Source: Labrys sp. KNU-23 (GTDB lineage Bacteria; Pseudomonadota; Alphaproteobacteria; Rhizobiales; Labraceae). From it: a DNA stretch of 64,000 nt. Where the stretch lies: assembly GCF_008330945.1 (NCBI RefSeq), contig NZ_CP043489.1, positions 3,297,501 through 3,361,500 of the forward strand, written 5' to 3'. How positions within the stretch are numbered: the stretch's first letter is position 1; every line of letters starts with the position of its first letter. A program made the position numbers and the translations under genes. A model generated the notes under the pieces. That model did no database searches. It saw only the letters and a program-made list of their open reading frames with translations, and was not told where the DNA came from. Shown piece by piece: positions 44,538 through 52,358 of this stretch.

Positions 44538-45437
44538 TCACCCCACCGTGCGAAGCCGGCCCACAAATCCGCGCGCATTGTCGAGCGCCTCGCGCCGGTC
44601 CCGCCAGAAGCGCTCGTTGAGCTCGTGGATGGCGATGACGTCGGCAGGAAAGGCACAGTGCTCGGCCAGGGCGTCCCAGGGCAGGCTGCCCCAGCCCAGC
44701 GGCAGATGCAGGTCGCCCAGGCCGAAGGCATTGGCCTCGGCGCTGTCATAGACCCAGGGCAGGTCGGGCTGGCCGAAGGAATCGTGCAGATGGAGGTGCT
44801 TGGCGAAGGGCGCCAGTGCCTTGGCCTCCTCCAGGAAGTCATAGCCATATTGGCTGGCATGAATGAGGCCATGGCTGAAATCGAACGTGGCCCGGACATG
44901 CGGGTGGTCGATCAGAGCGAGTTCCTCCGCCAGGCGCGCGATGCTGGGTGTTGCCGCATAAGGGCCGAAATCGAACAGGTTTTCAACGCACAGCACGACA
45001 TTATGCGCGGCCGCGACATCGCCGGCACGGCGGAGATAGTCGCGCTGGCGGGCGGCCGCATTCTCGGCATCATGACGCTCGTCGGCCTGCATCATGCCGG
45101 CATGGATGACCAGATGCGGCGCCCCGATGCGGGCCGCGATTTCGATGAAAGCCTCGGTGGTTTCCAGGAAGCGCGGCAGCAGCGCCGGCGGGGCCATGAA
45201 ATTGATCGGCAGCGGGCCATGCACGGTGAAGCCGAAGGGACGGCCACGGCATATGGCTTCGAATTCGGCGACGCGCGAGGTCATCAGGCGCCCGGCGAGT
45301 ACGAGATCGTAGTGGTAAGCAGGTAGTTCGACAAAGGCGAGGCCGAGATCGGCAACCTCGTCGAGCCTGGCGGCAAGGTCGGACAGATCCGGCTGGCCCT
45401 CGCGCGAGGTCAGGCCGAGGGCGGGCTGGGTGGGCAT
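44538..45437 (-). CDS. Sugar phosphate isomerase/epimerase-type TIM barrel (AP endonuclease 2 family)
   Basis: A 299-residue xylose-isomerase-like TIM barrel. Strand-end metal-ligand candidates are His in FTVHGPLP and VIHAGMM, Glu in VLCVENLFD, Asp and His in ATFDFSHG, and His in HLHLHDSFG. Substrate unknown. It is co-directional with the BKACE/thioesterase pair but 187 nt upstream, so it may or may not share the transcript. It is divergent from the PHB depolymerase. Confidence 0.75.
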   Translation of the reverse strand: MPTQPALGLTSREGQPDLSDLAARLDEVADLGLAFVELPAYHYDLVLAGRLMTSRVAEFEAICRGRPFGFTVHGPLPINFMAPPALLPRFLETTEAFIEIAARIGAPHLVIHAGMMQADERHDAENAAARQRDYLRRAGDVAAAHNVVLCVENLFDFGPYAATPSIARLAEELALIDHPHVRATFDFSHGLIHASQYGYDFLEEAKALAPFAKHLHLHDSFGQPDLPWVYDSAEANAFGLGDLHLPLGWGSLPWDALAEHCAFPADVIAIHELNERFWRDRREALDNARGFVGRLRTVG

Positions 45438-45534
45438 TTCGGACTCCCTTGGTCGTGTCGGAGCAGCATAGGCTTCCTGATCGCTGCTGGTATCAGATTG
45501 TTGACGATATCGCTTTTACACTCCGGAAAATTTG

Positions 45535-45545
45535 TTGCGTCGCAA
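45535..45545. promoter_or_regulatory. Candidate PhaR-type operator upstream of phaZ
   Basis: The sequence ttgcgtcgcaa is a palindrome, with a further TGC-rich stretch (taatgctgct) just downstream. It lies 70 nt before the PHB depolymerase ATG. The TGC-n-GCA pattern resembles sites described for the alphaproteobacterial PHB regulator PhaR. Confidence 0.35.
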
Positions 45546-45614
45546 TAATGCTGCTATGACAAATCCGTGACGAGCATTCAGCGACGGACCTGCAATCTGT
45601 AGTTTGGTGGTGCT

Positions 45615-46979
45615 ATGTTTGAAGAACTTAGGGGCATGATGGGGTTGGGCGCGATTTCCGCGCCCGTCTACACCATCTACGAAGCGACGCATGCGGCGCT
45701 GGGCCCGACTAGAGCTTTTTCCGATGCGACTCGGGCGTTTTTTGAAAATCCGGGCAATCCCTTTTCCATGACCACCTGGGGCAAGTCTGTTGCGGCGGCC
45801 TGCGAGGTCTTCGAGCGCGTGACGCGCCGCTACGGCAAGCCGTCCTTCGACATCAAGGATGTGCTGGTGGGCGGCGAGCGCGTGGCCGTGCATGAGGAAG
45901 TCGTCTGGCGGCGGCCCTTCTGCAATCTCCTGCATTTTTCCCGCGCCATCCGCGGCAATCGCCGTCCGGATCCGAAGCTCCTGATCGTGGCGCCGATGTC
46001 GGGCCACTACGCCACGCTGCTGCGTGGCACGGTCGAGGCTTTCCTGCCCAATCACGAGGTCTACATCACCGACTGGATCGATGCCCGCCTGGTGCCGGTG
46101 TCGGAAGGGCGCTTCGATCTCGACGACTATATCGACTATGTCATCTCGATGCTGCATGTGCTCGGCCCCGACACCCATGTGATCGGCGTGTGCCAGCCTT
46201 CGGTACCGGTGATGGCCGCCGTTTCCCGCATGGAAGCGGAGAACGATCCCTATGCGCCGCTGACCATGACGCTGATGGGCGGCCCGATCGACACCCGCCT
46301 CTCGCCGACCAAGGTCAACGACGTCGCCGTGGAGAAGGGCGTCGACTGGTTCCGCTCGAACGTCATCACCAAGGTGCCGTTTCCCAATGCCGGCTTCATG
46401 CGCGACGTCTATCCCGGCTTCCTGCAGTTGACCGGCTTCATGACGATGAATCTCAATCGCCATTTCGATGCGCACAAGACGCTCTATTTCGATCTGGTGC
46501 GCGGCGACGGCGACAGCGCCCAGAAGCATCGCGAATTCTATGACGAATATCTCTCGGTGATGGACCTGACGGCGGAGTTCTACCTGCAGACGGTCGATAC
46601 CGTGTTTATCAAATACGCCCTGGCCAAGGGCGAGATGACCCATCGCGGCAAACCGGTGGATCCGGGCGCCATCCGCAACACCGCGCTCTTCACCATCGAG
46701 GGCGAGAACGACGACATCACCGGCCATGGCCAGACCCATGCAGCGCATGGCCTGTGCGTGAACCTGCCGGCCGACAAGCGCGCCCACTACACCCAGATGA
46801 ACGTCGGGCATTATGGCGTCTTCAACGGCTCGCGCTTCCGCGCCGAAATCGCGCCGCGCATTTCCGACTTCATCCGCTCCAACCTGGCGCCGACCAAGCC
46901 GACCCCTCGCGGCACAAACGAGCCGATTTCGCTGGATTCCAAGCGCGGCAAGGGCCCGGTGAGGCCGGTTTCGGTCTGA
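45615..46979 (+). CDS. phaZ: Intracellular polyhydroxybutyrate depolymerase
   Basis: A 454-residue intracellular PHB depolymerase (PhaZ of Ralstonia/Paracoccus type), which breaks stored PHB granules. The nucleophile is a cysteine in IGVCQPSVPVMAAVSRM, as in that group; the acid and base lie in IEGENDDITGHGQTHAAH and MNVGHYGVFNGSRF. No signal peptide, consistent with an intracellular enzyme. Start ATG at 45615. It stands alone, with a long hairpin after its stop. Confidence 0.92.
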   Translation: MFEELRGMMGLGAISAPVYTIYEATHAALGPTRAFSDATRAFFENPGNPFSMTTWGKSVAAACEVFERVTRRYGKPSFDIKDVLVGGERVAVHEEVVWRRPFCNLLHFSRAIRGNRRPDPKLLIVAPMSGHYATLLRGTVEAFLPNHEVYITDWIDARLVPVSEGRFDLDDYIDYVISMLHVLGPDTHVIGVCQPSVPVMAAVSRMEAENDPYAPLTMTLMGGPIDTRLSPTKVNDVAVEKGVDWFRSNVITKVPFPNAGFMRDVYPGFLQLTGFMTMNLNRHFDAHKTLYFDLVRGDGDSAQKHREFYDEYLSVMDLTAEFYLQTVDTVFIKYALAKGEMTHRGKPVDPGAIRNTALFTIEGENDDITGHGQTHAAHGLCVNLPADKRAHYTQMNVGHYGVFNGSRFRAEIAPRISDFIRSNLAPTKPTPRGTNEPISLDSKRGKGPVRPVSV

Positions 46980-46996
46980 TCGCGCCGGCGCACGAG

Positions 46997-47040
46997 ATTT
47001 CCAGGGAGCGCGGACATCTCTGTCCGCACGCCCTGGAAAT
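46997..47040. repeat. Long hairpin after phaZ
   Basis: The arms atttccagggagcgcggaca and tgtccgcacgccctggaaat pair with about two mismatches around a 4-nt loop (20-nt arms). It has no T tract but begins 18 nt after the phaZ stop and could stop transcription or protect the mRNA end. A related GCGGACA hairpin pair lies at 38735-38790. Confidence 0.65.
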
Positions 47041-47161
47041 GCGGTGGGGTGGCACAATCACGCTTCCCACATCCGGATCTCGCGCCGGTGTACCGGTCCG
47101 TTGACGGGCGTCCGTCAAGGCCATAGGGCTGGAATGGTCGAAAAGGGAGGCGATCGGTTTC

Positions 47162-47530
47162 ATGCGCAATCAGACGGGCTTTGCCTTGATGGTCCTGTCC
47201 TGCCTCGTCGGCGCCGTGCCAGGTGCCATGGCGCAAGAATACATCAAGGGCGGAGGCGACATCACCATTCGCACCGAGCGCTATGCCCGCCCGCCTTATT
47301 CCAGCGCCACCTACTACATCTATGAGCAGGGTGGGGCGATCGTCTGCACCAAGCTCGCCGTCTGCAACAAATATGACGAATGCACCACGCGCTATGACAG
47401 CGGCTTCTTCAAGGATGCCCTGGATGCCGACGAAGGCGAACCCTCCGGCACCACGCCGGCGGTGGTCATACCCAGGAACAAGATCGCCAAGCATGTCTGC
47501 CTGACGAAATATCCGCCGCGCCGGCAGTAG
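47162..47530 (+). CDS. Small secreted protein of unknown function
   Basis: A 122-residue protein with a Sec signal peptide (residues 1-24, ending PGAMAQ). The mature part has four cysteines (IVCTKLAVCNKYDECTT and KHVCLTK), which could form two disulfides, and the rest is hydrophilic. I do not recognise the family. It lies 100 nt before the M16 peptidase gene on the same strand. Confidence 0.65.
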   Translation: MRNQTGFALMVLSCLVGAVPGAMAQEYIKGGGDITIRTERYARPPYSSATYYIYEQGGAIVCTKLAVCNKYDECTTRYDSGFFKDALDADEGEPSGTTPAVVIPRNKIAKHVCLTKYPPRRQ

Positions 47531-47632
47531 CCTCGACGGATCTGTCGCTCCGCGCCGGTGAGTTGCCGCAACCTTGGGGAATGATGCTATGGTGCGCGGG
47601 CAAATCCTGTTACTGCCCTGTAGAGATCCTGT

Positions 47633-50491
47633 TTGTCCCATTCTGTCTTGCGCCTCCGGCTCGCCCGTCGCCTGATTGCGGCGGCCCTGCTTTGCCTGTC
47701 CGTCGCTCCCTTTCCCGTCCAAGCCGAGATTGCGGCGGAGACTGCAGCCTGGCCCCAGGCCGACAGCGACCTCAAGCCCGAGGCCGGTATCCGCTTCGGC
47801 GTGCTCGGCAACGGCATGCGCTTTGCGGTGATGCGCAACACCACGCCGGCGGGGCAGGCTGCCATCCGGCTGCGCATCGGATCCGGCTCGCTGCAGGAGG
47901 CCGACGACCAGCAAGGCCTCGCCCATATGCTGGAACACATGGCCTTCAAGGGCTCCACCCGGGTGCCGGAAGGGGAGATGATACGCATCTTGCAGCGCAA
48001 GGGGCTGGCCTTCGGGGCCGACACCAATGCCCATACCAGCTATGACGAGACGACCTATGCGCTCGACCTGCCGGAGGTCGACGCCGATACCGTCTCGACC
48101 GGCCTGATGCTGATGCGCGAAACGGCGAGCGAGCTTACGCTCAGCGCCACCGCCCTCGATCGCGAGCGTGGCGTTGTCCTCTCCGAGGAGCGCCTGCGCG
48201 ACACGCCGGGCTATCGCAGCATCATGGGCCTGTTCAATGTCCTCCTGGCCGGACAGCGCGTGCCGGAGCGCGCGCCGATCGGCAAGACCGAGATCATCCG
48301 CACAGCCCCCATCGAGCGGCTGCGCGCCTATTACCAGGCCAATTACCGTCCGGACCGCGCGACGTTGCTCGTGGTCGGCGACATCGACCCAGCCGCCATG
48401 GAGGCGGAGATCCGCCGGCGCTTCGAGGATTGGAAGCCCGTCGGCCCGGCCGTGGCCGAGCCCGATCTCGGCCAGCCCCTCAAGCGCGGCGTCGGCGCCG
48501 ACGTCGTCAAGGTTCCGGGCGCGAACACCAAGATCTACCTGGCCTGGATCCGCCCCTTCGACGCCACCCCGGACAGCTATGCCAAGCGGCGCCGGACCGC
48601 GATCGAATATGTTGGCCTGTCGGTGCTCAAGCGCCGCATCCAGGCCCTGTCGCGCAAGGCCAATGCGCCCTTCATCGCCGCCGATGTCGGCCTGCAGGAT
48701 CTCTACGAATCGGCCCGCGCCGGCCTGCTGTCCGCCGATGTCGAAACCGGCGCCTGGGACAAGGGCTTGGCCGCGCTCGACCAGGAACAGCGCCGTCTCG
48801 TGCAGTTCGGCGCGCAACAGGCCGAGGTTGACCGCGAGGTGGCGGAATATCGTTCCGCCCTGCAATCGCTGACCGATGGTGCGGCGACCCGCACCAGCCC
48901 GGATCTTGCCGCGATGCTCGCCAACAGTGTCGACGAGAGCAAGGTCTTCACCTCGCCGGCCGACGATCTCGCCCTGTTCGAGCGCATGGTGAAGGGATTG
49001 ACCGCCGCCGAGGTCGACAAGGCTGTCCAGGCCGTGTTCACCGGCAGCGGCCCGCGCCTGGTGCTGCAGGGCACCGAGCCGCCGGAACCGGCCGCGGTCG
49101 AGAAGGCCTATGCCCAGTCGCAGGCCGTTGCCGTGACCCCGCCGGCCGATGCCGCTGCGGTGGTCTGGCCCTACACCCGGTTCGGCGCGCCGGGCGATGT
49201 CGTCGAGCGTCGCACGGTGGAGGATCTCGGCCTGACCATGGTGCGCTTTGCCAATGGCGCGCGCCTCACCGTCAAGCCCACGAAGTTCAGGGCCGACGAG
49301 ATCCAGGTGCGCGTCGATATCGGCCGAGGCCGGCTCGACCTGCCGCATGACCGGCCGATCCCGACCTGGACCGCCCAGGCGGTCGAGCTGTCGGGCCTGA
49401 AGGCGATCGACTATGACGACATGCAGAAGGTGCTGGCGTCGAAGATCGCCAGCATCGGCTTCTCCCTGGAGGACAATGCCTTCAAGTTCGAAGGCACGAC
49501 GCGCCCGGCCGATCTTGCCACCCAGTTGCAGATCTTCGCCGCCTATGCCTCCGATCCCGCCTGGCGGCCGGAGGTCTTCGAGCGCATCCGCCAGCTCTAT
49601 CTCGCCAATCTGCCGCAATATGAGGCGACGGCCGGGGTGGTGGTCAGCCGGGACTTCCAGGGGCTGATCCATTCCGGCGACCCGCGCTGGACCTTCCCGG
49701 ACCGCCCGCAATTGCTGGCGGCCAAACCTGAGGATTTCCAGGCCCTGTTCGCGCCGGTCTTCGCTGCGGGCGCTGTCGACATCACCATTGTCGGCGATGT
49801 CGGCGTGGATGAGGCCGTCCGTGAAGTCGCGGCGACCTTCGGTGCCCTGCCGTCCCGTCCGGCGCCGCAGGCACCGGTCACCGACAAGGCCGGAGCCTTT
49901 CCCGCCGTCACGGCCGAGCCGGTCGTGCACAGCCATTCCGGGCGCCCGGACAATGCCGCCGTGCTGGTTGCCATACCGGTGGGCGACATGCTGTCGGACA
50001 TTCCGCGCAGCTTCACGGCCGACCTTGCCAGCTCGATCCTGGTCAACCGCCTGATCGACGAGTTCCGCATTGCCGAGGGGGCGACCTACTCTCCCCAGGG
50101 CGCAGTCGATCTGTCTTCGTCTTTGCCGGGCTTCGGCTATGTCTATGCCATGGTCGAGACCACGCCGGCCAAGGTCGGCTCCTTCTATGCCCTGGTGGAC
50201 AAGATCGCTGCCGATCTCACCGCGAAGGACATCTCGTCCGACGAACTCGCCCGCGCCCGCGCGCCCAAGATCGAGACGCTCCGGCGCCGGCAGCAGGAAA
50301 ACGACTATTGGCTCGGCAAGCTGGGCGGCAGCCAGACCGATCCGCGGCGCCTCGAACTGATCCGCGCCGGTCGGGATGGTTACGACAAGGTCGGCCCGGC
50401 GGATATCCGCGCTTTCGCCCAGACCTATTTCAAGCCCGGCAATGTCTGGAAGCTGACGGTGCTGCCGGCCGGGGCCGCCGCGGCGCGTTGA
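47633..50491 (+). CDS. M16-family zinc metallopeptidase, double-domain, periplasmic
   Basis: A 952-residue pitrilysin-family peptidase with a signal peptide (residues 1-31). The inverted zinc motif HxxEH is HMLEH at residues 98-102, and the distal zinc Glu lies in the RERGVVLSEER block about 75 residues on. The C-terminal half holds a second, non-catalytic M16 fold (GRPDNAAVLVAIPVGD, ARAPKIETLRRRQQENDYWL). The start is a TTG at 47633; no better codon precedes the signal peptide. It probably degrades peptides in the periplasm. It stands alone. Confidence 0.88.
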   Translation: MSHSVLRLRLARRLIAAALLCLSVAPFPVQAEIAAETAAWPQADSDLKPEAGIRFGVLGNGMRFAVMRNTTPAGQAAIRLRIGSGSLQEADDQQGLAHMLEHMAFKGSTRVPEGEMIRILQRKGLAFGADTNAHTSYDETTYALDLPEVDADTVSTGLMLMRETASELTLSATALDRERGVVLSEERLRDTPGYRSIMGLFNVLLAGQRVPERAPIGKTEIIRTAPIERLRAYYQANYRPDRATLLVVGDIDPAAMEAEIRRRFEDWKPVGPAVAEPDLGQPLKRGVGADVVKVPGANTKIYLAWIRPFDATPDSYAKRRRTAIEYVGLSVLKRRIQALSRKANAPFIAADVGLQDLYESARAGLLSADVETGAWDKGLAALDQEQRRLVQFGAQQAEVDREVAEYRSALQSLTDGAATRTSPDLAAMLANSVDESKVFTSPADDLALFERMVKGLTAAEVDKAVQAVFTGSGPRLVLQGTEPPEPAAVEKAYAQSQAVAVTPPADAAAVVWPYTRFGAPGDVVERRTVEDLGLTMVRFANGARLTVKPTKFRADEIQVRVDIGRGRLDLPHDRPIPTWTAQAVELSGLKAIDYDDMQKVLASKIASIGFSLEDNAFKFEGTTRPADLATQLQIFAAYASDPAWRPEVFERIRQLYLANLPQYEATAGVVVSRDFQGLIHSGDPRWTFPDRPQLLAAKPEDFQALFAPVFAAGAVDITIVGDVGVDEAVREVAATFGALPSRPAPQAPVTDKAGAFPAVTAEPVVHSHSGRPDNAAVLVAIPVGDMLSDIPRSFTADLASSILVNRLIDEFRIAEGATYSPQGAVDLSSSLPGFGYVYAMVETTPAKVGSFYALVDKIAADLTAKDISSDELARARAPKIETLRRRQQENDYWLGKLGGSQTDPRRLELIRAGRDGYDKVGPADIRAFAQTYFKPGNVWKLTVLPAGAAAAR

Positions 50492-50525
50492 GGCGTGGGG
50501 GACGGAGAATCCGCATTCCTGCCGG

Positions 50526-50885
50526 TCAGGCCCGCGCCTGCGCCCGGATTGCCGGCACCAGATCGGCGAAGGCCCGTTCGGCCAGCCTGGCGGTCTCAGC
50601 CTCCACCGAGCGGTAGGCGGCGAGCAGGTTTTCGCCGAAGAGGGTGAGGCGCGCACCGCCGCCATGGCTGCCGCCGGCCGAGGTCTCGATGGCGGGTTGG
50701 CCGAACATGGTGTTGACCGCATCGAGCAGCAGCCAGGCCCGGCGATAGGACATGCCGAGCTCGCGGCCCGCCGCCGAGATCGAGCCGGCCCGCTTCACCG
50801 CTTCCAGCAGATCCATCTTGCCGGGGCCGAGCCGGGCGTCCTCGCCGAAGCTGATCTTGAGGCGGATCGCGGGGGAAGAGGACAT
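50526..50885 (-). CDS. Stand-alone ModE-type winged helix-turn-helix regulator
   Basis: A 119-residue protein equal to the N-terminal DNA-binding domain of ModE (LGPGKMDLLEAVKRAGSISAAGRELGMSYRRAWLLLDAVN, GGSHGGGARLTLFGENLL). The molybdate-binding TOBE domains of ModE are absent, as in many alphaproteobacterial regulators. It probably represses molybdate transport genes; modB lies divergent from it at 51201. Confidence 0.8.
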   Translation of the reverse strand: MSSSPAIRLKISFGEDARLGPGKMDLLEAVKRAGSISAAGRELGMSYRRAWLLLDAVNTMFGQPAIETSAGGSHGGGARLTLFGENLLAAYRSVEAETARLAERAFADLVPAIRAQARA

Positions 50886-51200
50886 GGTCGGTCTCCTGAC
50901 ACAGTTGCTTTTGTATGAGGCGCGCGGGATCTGCGGAGCGTCAGCCTCCTGGCTGACATCTTGCTTTCCGGCAAGCGCTTCGTTTTCAGGATGTCAGCCC
51001 CGCTCCATCATTCGATGGAGCTGTAGAGGCTGACACTCCAAATCCCCTGCGAATGAAAACCGCAGCTGTCGTGCTGAAGCGCTTTTCTCCAGGGCGGGCG
51101 TCATTGCGATTGCGGGCGAACCGCCCTATTCAGGAGAATATAGCGTAATCGGGCGCAGGCCCAAGGTCTGACGTGGTGCCACGGGCGGAGGAATGGGGGC
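50886..51200. other. 315-bp gap between the ModE-type gene and modB, rich in hairpins
   Basis: Where modA would normally lie there is only a nested hairpin: gtcagcc / ggctgac at about 50940-50957, aggatgtcagcc at 50990-51001 and an outer arm ggctgacactcc at 51026-51037, with a ggagc / gctcc-type stem in between. No coding region is seen. Both divergent promoters must be here. Confidence 0.6.
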
Positions 51201-51899
51201 GTGCTTTCGCCTGAAGAATGGACGGCCCTCTGGCTCAGCCTCGAGATTGCCGGTCTTGCCACCGTGATTTCGGTGCCTTTCGCGGTGTTGGCCGCCTGGA
51301 TCCTTGCCCGCCGGCACTTTCCCGGCAAGGCGCTGTTCGATGCTCTCGTCCATCTGCCGCTGGTGCTGCCGCCGGTGGTCACCGGCTACGTCCTGCTGGT
51401 GCTGCTGGGCAGCAAGGGCCTGATCGGCTCCTTCCTCGCTTCGAATCTCGGCATCGTCTTCGCCTTCCGCTGGACCGGGGCGGCCATCGCCTGCGCCGTG
51501 ATGGGCTTTCCCCTGATGGTGCGCGCCATCCGCCTCGCCATCGAGGCGGTGGATCCCCGGCTCGAATCGGCGGCCGGCACGCTCGGGGCCAACCCCTTCT
51601 TTTCCTTCCTCACCGTGACGCTGCCTCTCGCCATTCCCGGCATCATCGCCGGCATGGTGCTGGCCTTCGCCAAGGCCCTGGGCGAGTTCGGCGCCACCAT
51701 CACCTTCGTCTCCAACATACCCGGCGAAACGCAGACCCTGTCGGCGGCGATCTATACGGCCCTGCAGGATCCCAATGGCGACGACACCGTGATCCGCCTG
51801 ACCCTGGTCTCGGTGGTGCTCGCCTTCGGCGCGCTGATCGTTTCGGAGGCGATGGCCCGTCGGGCTCGCAGCAAGCTCGGGCAAGCCGGGCAGAGCTGA
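51201..51899 (+). CDS. modB: Molybdate ABC transporter permease (ModB)
   Basis: A 232-residue permease with five hydrophobic helices and the ABC-ATPase contact motif LGAFGATITFVSNIPGETQT-like segment (ALGEFGATITF), closely matching ModB. The start is a GTG at 51201 preceded by GGAGGA. Its normal partners ModA (periplasmic binding protein) and ModC (ATPase) are absent: upstream is a regulatory gap and a ModE-type gene, downstream DUF4287. They may be encoded elsewhere or be lost. Confidence 0.88.
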   Translation: MLSPEEWTALWLSLEIAGLATVISVPFAVLAAWILARRHFPGKALFDALVHLPLVLPPVVTGYVLLVLLGSKGLIGSFLASNLGIVFAFRWTGAAIACAVMGFPLMVRAIRLAIEAVDPRLESAAGTLGANPFFSFLTVTLPLAIPGIIAGMVLAFAKALGEFGATITFVSNIPGETQTLSAAIYTALQDPNGDDTVIRLTLVSVVLAFGALIVSEAMARRARSKLGQAGQS

Positions 51900-51914
51900 C
51901 CCCGCGCCGAGCGC

Positions 51915-51953
51915 CATCTTGCCGAGCTCCGTCTTGCCGAGCTCCATCTTGCA
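51915..51953 (+). repeat. Short tandem repeat, 15-bp unit, about 2.6 copies
   Basis: Units catcttgccgagctc, cgtcttgccgagctc and a partial catcttgc lie between modB and the DUF4287 gene. The copies differ by one base. Confidence 0.7.
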
Positions 51954-52009
51954 ATGTGCCGCGGGAAACGACACCAGTAGGGGCCAGGACGATTCTTCGG
52001 AGACGCAAA

Positions 52010-52243
52010 GTGAGCCTCGAAACGCCCGACAAGCAGCCGGTCAAGGGCCCTGCTTCCTATTTCCCCTCCATCGAGAAGAAATATGGCCAGCCGATCGCGC
52101 ATTGGCTGGCGCTGATCGAGGGCAGGCGTGGCACCAGGCACATGGAGATCGTCGGCTGGCTGAAGGACGAGTTCAAGCTCGGCCATGGTCACGCCAATGC
52201 CCTGGTGGCCTATGCCCTCGCCAAGGATGGCAAGGCGGGCTGA
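52010..52243 (+). CDS. DUF4287 domain protein
   Basis: A 77-residue protein consisting of one DUF4287 domain (YFPSIEKKYGQPIAHWLALIE, then HMEIVGWLKDEFKLGHGHANALV). Function unknown; these proteins are often beside DUF5655 proteins, of which there is none here. The start is GTG 52010 with GGAG 7 nt upstream; the open frame begins much earlier inside modB in another frame. Confidence 0.8.
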   Translation: MSLETPDKQPVKGPASYFPSIEKKYGQPIAHWLALIEGRRGTRHMEIVGWLKDEFKLGHGHANALVAYALAKDGKAG

Positions 52244-52358
52244 TTCCCGTCCGCTCCTGCCATCTCTCCTGCTCCGCATTTGCAGGAGGGCCGTATGCGA
52301 GCGCAGCTCGGTGCAAAATCCGATTCAATCCGCCCTGATTCTGCGCTAGGCCTTGGCC

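Noticed and set aside
46811..50722. A 1303-codon minus-strand open frame opposite the M16 peptidase
   Set aside because: It is an antisense shadow. Its translation is low-complexity and rich in Gly, Arg and His with no domain, while the plus strand carries a complete M16 protein with signal peptide and HMLEH. High GC content keeps antisense frames open.
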